A stretch of DNA of 64,000 nt from Exophiala sp. HKRS030 (lineage: Eukaryota > Ascomycota > Eurotiomycetes > Chaetothyriales > Herpotrichiellaceae), in contig JAHWDD010000003.1 in NCBI GenBank assembly GCA_023897205.1, positions 685,665 through 749,664 of the forward strand, in the 5' to 3' direction. How positions within the stretch are numbered: position 1 is the first letter of the stretch; each line of letters opens with the position of its first letter. Position numbers and translations under genes: made by a program. Positions 8,758-22,292 of the stretch are shown piece after piece. Under the pieces are notes generated by a model. The model had not been told where the DNA came from and made no database searches. It saw only the letters and a program-made list of their open reading frames with translations.

Positions 8758-11700
8758 TCAAAGAAATGGTTTGTCGGGGAAGAAGAAGGAGGCCTGTGTC
8801 TTTTTGGGCTGTCTTGGAAACAACCTTGGTTGGAGTAATGGATGTTTTGGAAGTATCTCTATGGAACTCATCTTGCTCATGTCAGTTTGATAGCCAAGGT
8901 CACCGGAGTCAGGAAAAGGATCCCTTACTTACTTAAAATAATATTTAGTATTAACGACGAAATGACAATATCGCCTCACAGGCGAACAAAGGTTACATCG
9001 TTCATCCAAATCCCTACCAGGGCCAGCAAGCTCTTCATCAGGTGCATCGGGGCCATCTTCTCGGACATGCTTCTCATCACCAACTTGCTCGTAGAGAAGA
9101 GAAAAAGAAGTTGTCAGGTTGGGGGATGCGCAACAGTCTTATATATTTGTGGCGAGGGAGCAAACTTTGAGTACGATCTAGTTATCTAGATCAAGCAGAA
9201 GCAGATTTGCAGTTGATAACGCATGTGTCCTAGAAGTCCCATTGAGCTCCGCCATCACCATAGATTGTGTGAAGTATAACCGTGAGACAGAGCCACCTAT
9301 ACGAAAAGTTAGACTGTGAATACCACCCAGCCTGAGTTGTCGAGCTTGCTTTCGGGAAAAACTTCACCGGCGATACTTATCGTTCTCCCTCGGTCGACTA
9401 GACTTGAAAGCTAATAAAAGGCTGGCACCGTGAGCTCCAGTGAGTCCAAATCGCGTCCATACATTCGTGTGAGATGTTCAACATGTTGTGTCACAACTCG
9501 AACATGAAGAATAATGTGTACATTTCGTCTCCAAACCATCTAAATGCCTGGCTGGGGTGTACTTCAGCTCTTCAGCTGGAGACAAGAACGACGCCACATG
9601 CCACGATGTTGACACATTTTGCCATTGCAGGCGTCATGAGGAGACTCTGGCCCCTGTCAAATGTACTCGTTCAAGGCGGTGAAGGGCTCACGATGGTGGT
9701 GAGAGAAGGCTGAAGCTTGGGTGGGCACTCTAACCTTTGGACGTGTCTGTCCGGAAGCGGCGATCAAGAGGAGGCTAGAGTGATGATGCGTCGATTGAAA
9801 GGGCAGGCAGGATCAGATTTCACAGTCGCTTTAGCAGTCTACACTTCTACGGACTTGTCGATCTTTCAAGGTCTGACTCGAACATCTGCAGCCGATAAGA
9901 AACAGGCTGCATTCCTAACGGCGTCATCAGAGCCTACTGCTTGAACCGTGACTATCGCACGAATTTTCGAAAAGCCTGCGGTAGGAACCAACTGGAGTCC
10001 ACGAGTCAAGATCAAACCATTGATTCTTCGGTGTTCACTTCCTCGGAGACAAGCTGCCTTACACTACGGAGGCGCTTTGGACTATCTGTTTTCTACAAAG
10101 CATCAATGATCTGGTGACCATCGGAACCCCCGAGAACGAGGTCGTCCACGACCGCATGGGAAAGCCACGACAGCCGTCAGATTGATGATGAGTTTTGGGC
10201 CAGTACGGACTTCTTTGCTATACGAGGGTCCACCTATAGCACATTCTCTTCATGCAGAATCACAAACTCGGAGATGCCGTGCCCAGTCAAGGAGTCCAGC
10301 TTTTGAAAGGACATGAAGTATCAGTCAGCGAGAACGCACTGTCTCTGGTGGTTAGGAGGAAGACTTTTTGTTATTGATTTCGAACGCGATGAGGCACTCA
10401 CATCAGAACCAGGAATCTTTCGAGGCGGACTCCCAAGGATATATATTTATACATATCGTCTAGCTTTGAAGCTGCCTCGTGGTGGCTGGACAACATGCCC
10501 GAAATGTTTCATCGCTGCGTGCAACAACCTTTTTGCCTCGACGAGAATCTGTGAAACCATCGATTGTGTTCGCTAGATCTATTAGCAAACCATGTGTGTT
10601 GGTAGAACCGACAGTTATCGCATGTCCTCAGGAACAAATACCACGGAAGGATATCAGTGGGTATCCAGTCATCACCAGAACCAAGGATTCAGTCGAAACC
10701 ACGTCTTACATGTTTGGTACGTTTGTGTGATTTTCCCCAAATGGTTGAGGAGTTGATTTTATTCACCAACGTGGAACTCGTTTACAATATTCTACTGCCT
10801 GGTCTCACACTTATCGACGGACTACGGACTTCATAGCTTTCGGGAGTGGTGGCTGGGTTTTTGATAGCACCAACCTACTTCTTCTGCCCAGATAAGTCTT
10901 TCTCTTCCCAGCCGGAGTGTTTTCATACGTTTCCAGCTGTTGCCTGTCTTTTTTCCGACTCTCGACCTTGAGCGAAGCCCGTTACTTTCGTTTTGAGTCG
11001 GCTCGACGAAGTATCAAGCAGTCAGTCTACCTGCGGTCCCAAGTGAATCAAAAATCCATGGCTCACAACCAGCATTCTTTTCCCACCCCCTCTTTTGCAT
11101 CCTGCATCCTCTGGCCTTTCTTTTTTTCTTGATCTCGGGGTGGAGTAATCTTTCTACCAAATTTCACAGAGATGACCAGACGACTTTTGTATATCATTGC
11201 CAGACATGGTCCGTCGTCTGAGCTTGTTCAGCTGTCGACTTATCTAGCCGTCACCGTGGAGATGCTCCATGTTGTCCTCTTCGAGGCCTTTTATCGCGAA
11301 TGTTGAGACCTAGACGGACTGAAAGGGAAGGTACATGCTTTTGATCCTCGTCAACTTCGACGAGGTCATGAAGCTCAATCCAGCAAGGCCGTTCATTCCA
11401 GTCGGTCGAAACGAATTATGCCTATCGAACTCGAAGGTCACTATCATCGTGTCACGGCCACCTACTACCCATGTATATCGGACACCGGTCTGGCCACCCT
11501 ACCAGATGACTCTGGTCGATCGGTATGTGTTCGGCTTTTTGTCCGATGGTGTTGCTTGCTCCACAAGTCAAGAGTCTTGAGAGCAGGCTTAAATCTCTCC
11601 AGGAGGTGAGAGTCTCTTCCCCGCGCTTTGTAGCTCGGAAGAACTATTGATTTATTTATGTATGTATGATCGGAAGGAAAACAGGTGTGTTCATACCTGA

Positions 11701-12466
11701 CGGGATCATACAGACGACACCTTTTGCTCCGTGATGGGATCCAAAGGTCGAAGGAAGCAGGAGTTCTTACTTGACCATTGATCCCAAAAAACAACGTTCT
11801 ATACAAGTCACATCTTTGTGTGACCGATTCAAGAAAAGAACACGATGCTACCTATCTCCCTCCCTGCGACAGTACCATCACCGACCTCGACCTTTCGAAG
11901 AAGGCAGGACACGGGGGCTCACATCCTGGTCAAGTGACTCGGATCGAGCATACCCAAGCCGTGCGGTATAATCATACCAAAATGTTCAATGGCACTTCAG
12001 CCTCATACACGAAGACGGGGAGATAGAAGCTGTTATAGGGCTTTGACAATAACAATAACAACCACAACCATAACTGCGTACTCGATGCTTCAGTGCATCA
12101 GTGTCGTCGTGATACGAAATATATACACCCACATCCACACACACTACATCGCCACCACCTTGATTCGAATTGTTGAGAGAGAGAGAGGGATATATCATCG
12201 TGCACGGACCTACTGTGTTTACTCCATCCGGGCCCCCCTGGATTCAGCCAGCCTTGTACGACAACACGGGAGGCTTACGGCAGACCAAAGTGTTGCAACG
12301 TTTTACAACGCCAAATGGGAACAAGAAAAGCAAGATGATGACAATGATGACGAAAATGAAGAAGAGAGGCAACCGGAAGGGAGAAGAAACAAAAATCGAC
12401 ACTATTACCTCGCCACATGAAGTGTGCTTTATCGTCAGTTCAGTTAAAGCAAGGTATTGATCATGT

Positions 12467-12468
<2 letters not shown>

Positions 12469-12515
<47 letters not shown>
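12469..12515. repeat. (TC)n microsatellite
   Basis: About 23 uninterrupted TC dinucleotides, just downstream of short unassigned open frames and about 430 bp beyond the NUP98-96 stop. On the minus strand it creates an artefactual Arg-Glu run. Confidence 0.97.
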
Positions 12516-12520
<5 letters not shown>

Positions 12521-12833
12521 GTTGATAGAATAGCTACATAGTTAAAAGAGGCAGGGCCATTACGCAACGCAAGAAACAAGAAAACAAAAAACAATTCATT
12601 CGCATTGATCGTATGGTGTAATTCATTCATTTCATGCTCCTCTGTAAAGGTCTACATACATGCAGAAGGGAGAGGCGCCCGTCAGAATCGAGGCGTAGCG
12701 CCCAAAAGTAATGAGAATACCCAAAGAGTGACCCAGGCACACGCAAACAGTTTTGCTTTTGTTCTTTATTTTCTTTTTTGGATCTTCCCTTGCCTCTACT
12801 CGATTGTCAATTGTTCCAATACTGTTCCATACG

Positions 12834-12854
12834 CACACACACACACACACACAC
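12834..12854. repeat. (CA)n microsatellite
   Basis: Ten to eleven CA dinucleotides, 90 bp past the stop codon of the NUP98-96 gene and probably inside its 3' UTR. Confidence 0.95.
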
Positions 12855-12943
12855 CACCTTTTGAATAGGATCAGGATTCCGATACCCTTTTCTTCTCGAG
12901 CCGAAACCCAAAACCCAAAGCCCAAATCAAGAGGACCAAAACC

Positions 12944-15900
12944 TCATCTCGCCATTGCCATGACCCCACGGTAATATTCCACTCCCAAAGTCCGAGCATG
13001 AGTCAATCTCACATCGGCAGTGAGTGGTAGGTCGAGGATCGATTGCTGTAGACATCACACCAAAACGTCAGTTGTCACCAAAGTCAAAACATACAATAGA
13101 CGGAAGGCACACAACATACCATCCCACTCAACCCTTGGTCCTCATCCGATTCGATGGCTCTCGCGACCGCTCTTCCCATCTCGCACAAGGCGACTCTTTG
13201 TTCCAGGTTCTCCTTGTCCTTGTCCAGCGCTGGCGGCGTCTCACCTTGACGACGACTGACGAAGCGTGCGTTCAATTCGATCAATGCGTTGCGCAATCTT
13301 AGCAACAATGCCCTTCTCGATTCGGCAGCTTCCTGCGGTGGAGCACTCCCACGTCGTTGTTGGTGACCAGGCGTAAGCATCGAATCACCCGCCGCCGCCA
13401 TCAACGACACAAAGTCGGCGTACACTTGACCTCCACTTTCCCACTCGCCGATCCCAAGTTTGTCTGCAGGGTTAGGGCCGAACTTGGCCAGTGTCGACTG
13501 GAGTGTATCCCAATCCTCGTCGATCACAAGGCGTGGCGCGACGCGCTTCAGCAAACACTCATGCGCTTCGGCGAATTCGCGCGCGAGGATGAGATAGGTC
13601 AATTCCGTGGGCGCGTCGCTGCTAGACCGAGAGTAAAGTGCTTTGGCGTGACAGATCCAACCAACAGGCACCTTGAGGTGAGTTGTCAGGTCTTTCCAGA
13701 TTTGTGGCTGAGCTTGCTGAGCCTGGGAAGTGGGAGCTTCATCCGAGTCCAGGTCGGGGGAGGATGGCAACACAGCAGCATGCCTGTTAAGCAATTCCCG
13801 AATGTGCGAGCCGCGGGTGGCTGAACCGCTGATGTGTGCGGCGGCGTATATTGCACCAAGGATGTCGCCTTTTGCGGAATATTCGAACATCAGTGACATT
13901 GCCAAGTCGTCCGCTTTGTCGTTGTCGACCTTGACTCCCCGTACAGCAGCGGCAATAAAGTGGTGCAGCCGGAAGGCGTGAGCGGAGTTCCAGGGCTGAG
14001 CGAGAGCTGATAACGCTTGTGGAAAGACAGGCGCCTCGACACTGCTGGGCTTCTCTTTGCTGGCGAACAACTTGAGCATCACCCATAGCAAATCCTCCTT
14101 GCCGTCTTCACCGATGGGACTGGCAGATTCCTCGTGAGTCGCCACCTTGTCTGCAAAATCGGACACTGCATCCGCAATGTCACCGTGTTTCTGGCGCCCG
14201 TACCACAGACACAAACAAAACGCCTGTACCCAATCGAGTTCGAACTTTTCCGACAGGGCGAATGTGCTAGCCTTGTCCTCGACCGGAACCTTCTGCTTGC
14301 CTTGCGCAATGGTTGTGTTCCCAGCAAGAAGCTCATAGACGCCACGAATCTCTTCCGACATCTCGCTGAGTACGCCCTGCTGTCTCCATGACTCTATCTG
14401 GTCGGCCATGTCGTTTTGGAACGCGGCATCGGCCTGTCCAATCTGCGCGACTAACAAGCTCAGATGAAAATCATGTTCGCGTGTCAACATCTCACAGGCC
14501 GCCTTGAGATTGTGGGCGGTGAGTTGAAGGATCGCTGCGGTTGCAGCGCTGGCTTTCTCGGCAGCTTTGATCGTTTCAGCGTGCCGACGCCAGACAAATT
14601 CAGCAAGGAATTTTGAAAGACGATCTTTCCGTATGCGGGTCAGAAATTCTCGTTGTTGCTGTCGACTTAAGCCACGAGTAAATTCGTCTTCGAACTCGTC
14701 GAAGAGAACGTGTGAGAGTCGGTAGACGTCGATTTCATCCTCGCTAGCGCCTTGCTGAGCCAGTGGATCTTTGGCTTGGGAGAAGTCAACAGCATCGTGC
14801 TGCACAAATGGTACCTTCTCGACAAGCTTTACTTTTGTGTTTGCCATCAAGGTCTCGGTGCTCGTTGCTACCTAACGAAAACGTAAGTCGATACCAACGA
14901 CAATTGAATAACAACCGCACATACTGTTGCAGATCGAAGCGAAGTAATGGCCACGTCCCCTCCCTCGTTGCCCATCAGAATGTCGTTCGTCCAGGAAGCA
15001 TCATTTTGAACCGCACCATCAACCTTATAAACGAGTTTGTTCAATTGGGTGAACTGGGGTTTGAACGAAAGATGCCACAGTTTGTCGTTCTCGGTCATTT
15101 CGGAGTCGTGATCATCAAAAGTCTTTGCGCGCTTCGAATAAGGAAACTAAGAGACAAAAATTTAGCCAATTTGTTTCATTCATAGACTACCTACATGCTA
15201 TGTGAGACCTCGACTGAACCCTGGACCTACATTCCCATTCGTTACCATCTGTAGTTTTCGACTTTTGCTGTCCTGACGTACATAATATCATCCACTTTCA
15301 ATCCTTCCAGGGTTCATCGGATCAACAACAGGGAAAAGGTAAGAAAAAGGAGGGTAGGGAAATTCAAACCTCAAAATCCGGCCCTGCCTGTCCCTTTTTT
15401 CCCTTTGCCATTCTTGCCTCATGTTTGCTGAACAAAGAGTTCATTATGTCAATGCTCGTACGGAACTCATTCTTATTGTGGGCTTTTGGTTTGATTGGTT
15501 CGTAGGCTCGATCAAGGAGAATTTTGTTTTGGACATCACGCAGAGCTTCACGGTTCTGCTTGCGAGGGCTGATTGTGCGTTGGAGTTGCTCAGCCCAATC
15601 GCCGTCGAGGCTGATGAGGTGTTTGCCTGGAGTGCCCATCTGACTTGCCTTCAGTATGGGTTTGCTGGGGCTTTCGAGAATGGTTGCACTTCTAGGGGGA
15701 AACGAGCCCACCATGCTGACCTCGTTGTCACTTTCCTCAGCTGCAGACTCCTCCGACAACTCAGATTCGTGGAAGTCCGCAACACTCTGTGCGATTGGTA
15801 CTTCGACATCGTAGTCAATTGCAGATCGACGTCCAAACCCTCCTGGGACCGTCTTTTGCTTGAAAGCAAATGTATCGTCTTCATCTGGGCTGTCATCCTG

Positions 15901-18900
15901 ATCCTCGCTGTCAACATCCATTTCAGACATGTTGCCAGACTGTGAGGCACTCAGTGAGTCTGGTGGCGCAGACATCTGACTCTGGCTTAGATCTTCGTCT
16001 TCGTCATAGTCCAAACCATAGCGAGTGTAATGAGGGACTCTGAACGTCCAAACACCAGTCGAGACTTCGTAGTTGACAAATTCAGTACCGTGCATTTTCT
16101 TCAATCGGTTGACGTGCTTGTCGAAAATCGGGCCGCTGGTAGCGGATGAAGGTTGACCACGAGAGCGAGGCCAAGAGTTTTCGATGGAGATCGTCGAAGG
16201 CACATTGAGACCTTTACCAACAGGAGGTTTCGAACTGGCATCTGGATAGACGGTGACCGATCGAAGGCGGATCTCCACAATCTTTTCATAAAGATCGTCC
16301 AAGGGGATTGCAGTAAGATCCACTGCGCCGTTGAAAGTAACTTTCCCGCAGCCTTTACGGCCCACTTCAAAGCCAACAAATTTTTGCAGTTTCTCGCGCG
16401 GCATCTTTCCCAGTTCCGCTCGACTAGGTTTCATCCAGTAGTCACCTGGTTGCGGGTCGGGCTTCGCTTGAACCGCCTTCTTGAGGGAAACATGGTCGGA
16501 TTCGCGATCTTCAGGCACCATAGCAAGCTCGTTGGTCCGAGAGGATTCAGCCTCAGGCGTGGCACTGCCATTAAGAGTTCTGCCTGACTCAGAGTCTTCC
16601 CCATCGGTCTCCGTTCGTACCAGAGCTCCCGACTCCCCGTTCAGGGTAGCTTCCTGTCCACCAAAAGTTCCTTTATCAAAGCTTACCCGCTTTTTCAATT
16701 TGCTCAAATCACCTGAAGATTCCGTACCGTTGATCATAATAGGCTCATCCTGACTACCGTTGGGCTTTTCAGAGCCATTCATGGGTAGAGTAGGAAGAGA
16801 AGGTCGTGTAAAAAGGTCATTTCTAATGCTTCGATCAATGGTGAGCCGGCGCATGTTGCCACTAGACCAACGACTCGCGCTGGGTGCGAATGCGCCTGGG
16901 CTGAGGACGCCTTCCGTATCGCCTGAGAATTGAGACCTCAAGTTACTTGCCGAGGCACTCTTTCCGAAAGAACGTCCGAAACTACCGCCTGTGAAGCTTC
17001 GACTGCCGTACATGCTATTGGTCAATCCGCTTCCACCAGGAGTACTTGCAGCACTATTGGGAGTTCCGTAGGTGGAGTAGGAAAAGCCGAAGCCGGAACG
17101 GCGTGGAGGTGTCATGTACCGGGACTGGCTGAGACGGAGACTGGGTGGCGGCTTTGCCTGGCTTTCCCTCATCTTTTGAGTTGCCGACAACGGGGTGAAA
17201 AGAGGCTTTGCAGTCTCAGGGGTAGGTACTGGCAGGCCAGTCCAGATTGACGTCTGACCATACGGATTCGGATCATTCAACGATGACTGCTTGAATTCTG
17301 GCTGCTGTTGCTGGCCCTGCTGCGCATTCTGTGAGTTGCCGAATAAGCTTGTCCCACCAGTCTGACTGAAGAGACCCGGGGCTTGTCCTGTGCCACTGTT
17401 GCCAAACAATGAATTTGTTGCAGGCTTCTGAGCAGCATTTCCGAAAGAGAAACCTCCGCCTTGTTGATTGTTGGAGCCACTAGTGCCGAACAAACCGCCG
17501 CCAGTGCTCGGCTGGCTTGTTCCAAAGGCGCTGTTGGAGAAAAGACCACCAGGCTTTTGAGCTTGGCCACCGAAAAGCCCAGGATTAGATGTATTGTTGT
17601 TGGAACCAAAAAGACCAGTTGCAGTACCACCAGTTGTCGCAGTGTTGTTGCCGAAAAGACCACCTCCGCCAGTCTGGGCCGTGGAGGTGCCGAACAGACC
17701 TCCAGAAGGCTGACTCTGGGTTGTCGCACCGCCAAAGCCTCCGGAGCCGCCGCCAAAGAGTGGCTTTTGTTGGTTCGCAGCACCGAACAAGCCACCAGAC
17801 TGCTGCTGAGGCTGTTGCTGCTGCTGATTGTTGTTTCCAAAGGGGCCAGTGCCGCCACTGGTCGGAGCTGCATTGCCGAAGGAAAATGAAGGAGCACTTG
17901 TGGTGGCGGTGGTGCCGGTAGAGCCGAACAAGCCTCCCGGCTTATTTTGCTGTTGTCCAAAGAGACCGCCACTGTTCGTCCCAGAACCGAATGCTCCGGA
18001 GTTTCCGCCCCCGAAAGCACCACCAGTGCTGCTCGCCGTGCCGAACAGTCCACCAGAAGATGTGCCTGTCGACTGCTGCTGGCCAAAGAGCCCGCCTGTC
18101 GCAGGCTTACTTCCGAAGAGGCCTCCCCCACCAAAACCAGAGGTTTGAGTGCCGCTGCCACCGAAAGGTGTTGACGACGAGGTTGTCTGTCCGCCGAACA
18201 GACCACCCGAGGAAGTGTTGCCACCACCAAAAGCTGGAGTACTGCTGCTACCACCGAAACCACCGAAAGTACTTGAGCCAAATCCCCCCGAGGTTCCTGT
18301 GGCACTGCCATAGCGACGTCCGGCGTTGTAGTCTGCTAAGCGAAGCTCTTCGAACGAATATTTCTGGTAGGGTTGCATGAAATTGATGCTTTGGTAGTTG
18401 CTCTGTTGATTAGAGGCATCTTTCTCCAACGTCGGAGCATAGGGTGTAGAGGCAGTCCCTTCGGAAGGAGGAACGGGTTGGTTGCTCAAAGCCGTTCCAG
18501 ATCCTGAAGCGCCAAATGCGCCTCCGCCAAAGCCACCTGTTGTCCCAGTACCGCCTTGACCGAAGAGAGGGGTAGAGCTGTTCGATGCCCCAAAAGCAGG
18601 CTTGTTGGCACCTCCAAAGCTGAAAGATGATCCACCCGTACTGCCCCCAAAGCCGCCGGTGCTTGCATTGTTACCGAATCCTCCTGTTGAACCTCCAAAC
18701 CCCGAGTTTTGTTGAGTTGTTGTCGAATTGCCAAACAAGCCACCTCCTGTGTTTGTGCTCGTGCCGAAGGGATTTGAGGCCGGTTTATTGCCGAAGAGGG
18801 AGCCGGATGTGTTGCTGTTGTTTCCGAAACCTGCAGATAGCGGAGTTAGCTCGTCCATTCTTTTGATGCGTGGATGAAAGGATGCGATATGGGAAGGGTA

Positions 18901-19315
18901 GTGGGACGCATTTATATCGATAGACCATGACTTGATGTTTTAGATGCGACAAGAGATCGGCAAAACAATGCACACTGTAGACAATAGTGGGATATATCTT
19001 GTCGATGCAGGGAAGAAAGAAAGAAGGACCAGGGAATTTGTCTGACGCACCTCCAGCCGGAGATCCAAAAGTGCTACCGCCGCTACCACCACCAAAGGGG
19101 TTCGACGCAGCCGTGCTGGCCCCGAAACCAGTGTTCCTTGTGCTTGTGCCGAAGCCTAGACCGAATCGAAAGGGTGTCAGGGCGAACAAGGTGGAATTGA
19201 GATTGTGCAGAGACATGGACTTACCACTGTTGGTGTTATTGCCAAACCCACCAAAACCGGTGTTCTGGGTGTTGGTATTAGAGCCGAAAGAAAATCCGCC
19301 GCCGCCAAACGACAT
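12944..19315 (-). CDS. NUP145: NUP98-NUP96 precursor nucleoporin (Nup145 type)
   Basis: Precursor of two nuclear-pore proteins: the FG nucleoporin Nup98 and the Y-complex scaffold Nup96. Minus-strand exons are 19315-19225, 19155-19051, 18830-15370, 15146-14925, 14871-13120 and 13045-12944, giving 1910 residues. Residues 1 to about 600 are GLFG/FG repeats. They are interrupted near residues 210-245 by a GLEBS-like segment (KYSFEELRLADYNAGRR), the Rae1/Gle2-binding motif. An autopeptidase domain begins near DYWMKPSRAEL and ends at VPHYTRYGLDYD, placing self-cleavage between Tyr1000 and Thr1001. Acidic sequence and PYSKRAKTFDD follow, then the helical Nup96 domain with WVQAFCLCLWYG. The third intron has an unusual GTTTGA donor but restores the frame. 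The last small exon (33 residues, ending GVMAMAR) is inferred from phase and splice consensus. Confidence 0.93.
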
Positions 19316-20110
19316 ACTGGCGGGTATGGAAGAGCGTCGTTGAGCTATGTTTGACGGAAGAAAAATAATAAAGGACAATATTGTCAATGGGTAATGAGCG
19401 AAGGTGCAGGGATTAAAAAAAGGTGAGGTGGAAAGCTCGTGACGCGCCGCAGTGAAGGAATCGAGGCAGAGACAGACACAGGCAGCAGGCGAATATGCGC
19501 GCTTTCTATGTCTGGAACAGCTGCAACACTCGAGCGCTCGGCTGCGAACGAGCTTTCGATCGAGGTGAAAGTAAAAGAAATGATGGGCTTGAACAAAAAG
19601 TTGACGCGCCTGCGAAGGACACGGGGATGAGGAAGCGCACCAGCCTCCAGCGCAGCGACTTGGTTTATGCCAAGAAAGATATGTCAGCCTAACTACCGCC
19701 AACGAAAGCTGTAAATATGATTGGTTGGAGACTCAGTGCCCCTGTTGGCAGTGACTCTGCCAGAGCAGTACTCCGTACGGTAGGTCGGCATTAACTATAG
19801 GCTTCTTGCTGCTCGTAGTCTTGCAGCCTAAAATAAAGATAACGAAGAGCACTAATCATCACCCGGTGACAGCTTGATTCTAAATCTCCAAAGGTCTAGG
19901 CCCCCATGGTCACTCAATCTTAGGCGGCGGAGTAATAGGCACAGGATGCACTCCAGAGCCAATATAGGCGAGCGGAAACTTGCCCATCAATACATTCGAG
20001 ATTTACTGTTCTGGTATATTCGCGACTATCAAAATATTCCTCGTCTCTCCCCGTGAGCTTCGTCTTAACTGAGGGTATCGACAAAATATCCAATGGGCGC
20101 CATGAGCAAA
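19316..20110. other. Spacer between NUP98-96 start and facA stop
   Basis: Both flanking genes run leftward, so this holds the facA 3' UTR and the NUP98-96 promoter and leader. It includes one copy of the recurrent GTACTCCGTAC element near 19768. No further gene is seen. Confidence 0.7.
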
Positions 20111-22292
20111 CTACTTCTTCCTCGAAGACTTGACTGTCTCAATAATTCTGTCAACAACGCTTGGGTCGCTGAGGGTTGACGTATCACCAAGGCTATCCTC
20201 CTCGCCACTCAAAATCTTTCTTAGAATTCTCCTCATGATCTTGCCAGATCGTGTCTTAGGAAGATCATCAACGATGAAGATCGCCTTGGGTGCTGCGAAT
20301 GGGCCAATCTGCTTTCGGACTTGCAAGATCAAATCCTTGCGTGTGGCCTCACCCGGATCTATGCCATCCTTCAAGGACACGAAAGCATTGACTGCCTGGC
20401 CAGTCAACTCATCGTTGATACCGACAACTGCGGCCTCAGCAACACCATCGTGCTCGATCAAGGCAGCTTCAATCTCAGCGGTGGACAGTCGATGGCCCGA
20501 AACATTGACAACATCATCGACACGGCCTCGAATCCAGTAGTAACCTTCGTGGTCGCGGCCGGCACCATCGCCAGTGAACTATCATCAGGTTAGCCTCTTT
20601 GATCTGCTGAACATGCTTGCCACTTACGTAGTATCCCTTGTACACGTTCAGGTACGTGTCCATGTATCTCTTGTGGGCACCCCAGACGGTGCGTGCCATG
20701 CTGGGCCAGGCTTGCTTGAATGCCAGAACACCTTCAACGTCGTTGCCCTGGATTTCTTCACCAGAAACGGGATCGATGATGGCAGGCTCAATACCGAAGA
20801 ATGGTAGAGAAGCACTACCGGGTTTCGTCGGAGTAACACCACCCAGAGGAGTGATGACATGTGAACCGGTCTCAGTCTGCCAGTATGTATCGACAATGTG
20901 TGCCTCCTCTTTACCTACAGACTCAAAGTACCACTTCCAGACCTCAGCAGCGATGGGTTCACCGACGGAACCAAGCACTCGCAATTTGTGCAATTTATGG
21001 TGGATGTGCTCATCACCGGCTCTCTTGAGTAAACGAAGGGCAGTTGGCGCAACGTAGAATTGGGTGACGCTGTGCTTGTCGATGACATCCCAATAGCGGG
21101 AGAAGTTCGGATAGGCGGGCGTACCTTCGAATACGACCGTGGCTACACCCAGCAACAACGGAGCATACACGACATACGTGTGTCCCGTGATCCAACCCAC
21201 GTCGCCACCACAGAAGAAGACGTCGTCATCGTGAATATCGAAGACATATTTACCGGTAGTCGCAGCACCCAACAAATACCCAGCAGTTGAGTGCATAACA
21301 CCTTTAGGTTTGCCTGTCGAACCAGAAGTGTAGAGGAGGAACAGAGGATCTTCAGAGTTCATGGGCACGGGTGCGATATAGTTGGGGTACTTCTCAACCT
21401 CCTCGTGCCACCAAAAATCTCTGCCCTTGGTCCAGGGCACGTCTGCACCGGTCCTCTTGTAAACCAGAACGTGACTGACATCTGGGCACTTCTTGAGAGC
21501 TTCATCCACAATCTTCTTGGTGCCGATCAATTTTCCGCCACGTTTCCCTTCATCCGTTGTGATGACGACTTTGGAATCGGCGTCGATGATACGGTCGGCT
21601 AACGAGCCAGATGAGAAACCAGCAAAAACCACCGAGTGAACTGCGCCGATACGTGTGACAGCGAGGAAAGAGATAACAGCCTCGGGAATCATGGGGAGGT
21701 AGAGGGCAACGGTGTCGCCCTTCTTCACACCCATCTGTTTCAAGGTATATGCGACCCTGGATACCTCGCGAAGGAGTTCGCCGTAGGTTAGGGTGCGGCC
21801 CTCACTCGGCTCATCAGCCTCGTAGATGATGGCTGGCTTGTCGGGGTTCTTGATGGCGTGACGATCAACGCAGTTATAACTAGCGTTCAAACGACCCTCC
21901 AAGAACCAAGCATTGTCACCGTTCTGCAAAGACCCGGTGTGTACCGTCTGGAAATCTTGCTGCCACGATAGAAGGTCGCGAGCCATCTTTCCCCAAAATT
22001 TGTCTGGCTGTTCAATCGACTCCTTGTACATTGACCAGTACTCGTCGAGGTCCTTGATGTGGGCCTTTCCAGGGCCCTTTTTGAAGTAGGGTTTCGGGAC
22101 ACTGCAAGCAAATCAATACGAGTTCCGTTCCGAGAAGCTGTAGGTCAAGCTGTTGAGCCACTTACTGGAATGTGTCCACCTCGTGAGCCTCGGCCTGCAA
22201 GCACGGTCAGTATGGAGTGTCAAGGAGGGGCGTAGACGAGCGTGTCCTACCACCACAGGTGCCTTAGGAGGCTGCGCTTTGCCCTCCGACAT
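20111..22292 (-). CDS. facA: Acetyl-CoA synthetase (FacA/Acs1)
   Basis: Converts acetate, ATP and CoA to acetyl-CoA through an acetyl-AMP intermediate; needed for growth on acetate and for nuclear and cytosolic acetyl-CoA supply. Minus-strand exons are 22292-22251, 22194-22166, 22101-20628 and 20578-20111, giving 670 residues, which I recall as the length of Aspergillus FacA. The N terminus [14 protein letters not shown] joins AEAHEVDTF then HVPKPYF across two introns, an arrangement typical of fungal FacA. Visible motifs are the adenylate-forming signature [11 protein letters not shown] (about residues 280-290), [11 protein letters not shown], the FTGDGAGRD hinge region created by the last splice, and [11 protein letters not shown] near the C terminus, whose Lys628 is the residue regulated by acetylation in this family. 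No organelle presequence is obvious, so it is probably cytosolic and nuclear. Confidence 0.96.

Larger units (their letters stand above)
8758..12943. other. Gene-poor stretch between velvet and NUP98-96 genes
   Basis: About 4.2 kb without a recognisable gene. The first few hundred bases are probably the velvet 3' UTR. The plus strand has several short open frames (9474-9713, 9717-9944, 10313-10576, 11335-11580, 11771-11971, 11989-12420), none with a known motif. A pyrimidine-rich segment at about 10890-11150 looks promoter-like, and a short frame begins at 11058. A second short frame reads through 11327-11520 before a GTATGT. I could not assemble a convincing spliced protein from these. The right end holds two microsatellites. 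Confidence 0.5.

Noticed and set aside
12244..12630. Minus-strand frame with a long Arg-Glu run
   Set aside because: The run is only the translation of the TC microsatellite.
17277..18311. Alternative minus-strand frame of 344 codons
   Set aside because: It is a shifted reading of the GLFG-repeat DNA of NUP98-96; repeats of simple codons keep other frames open.
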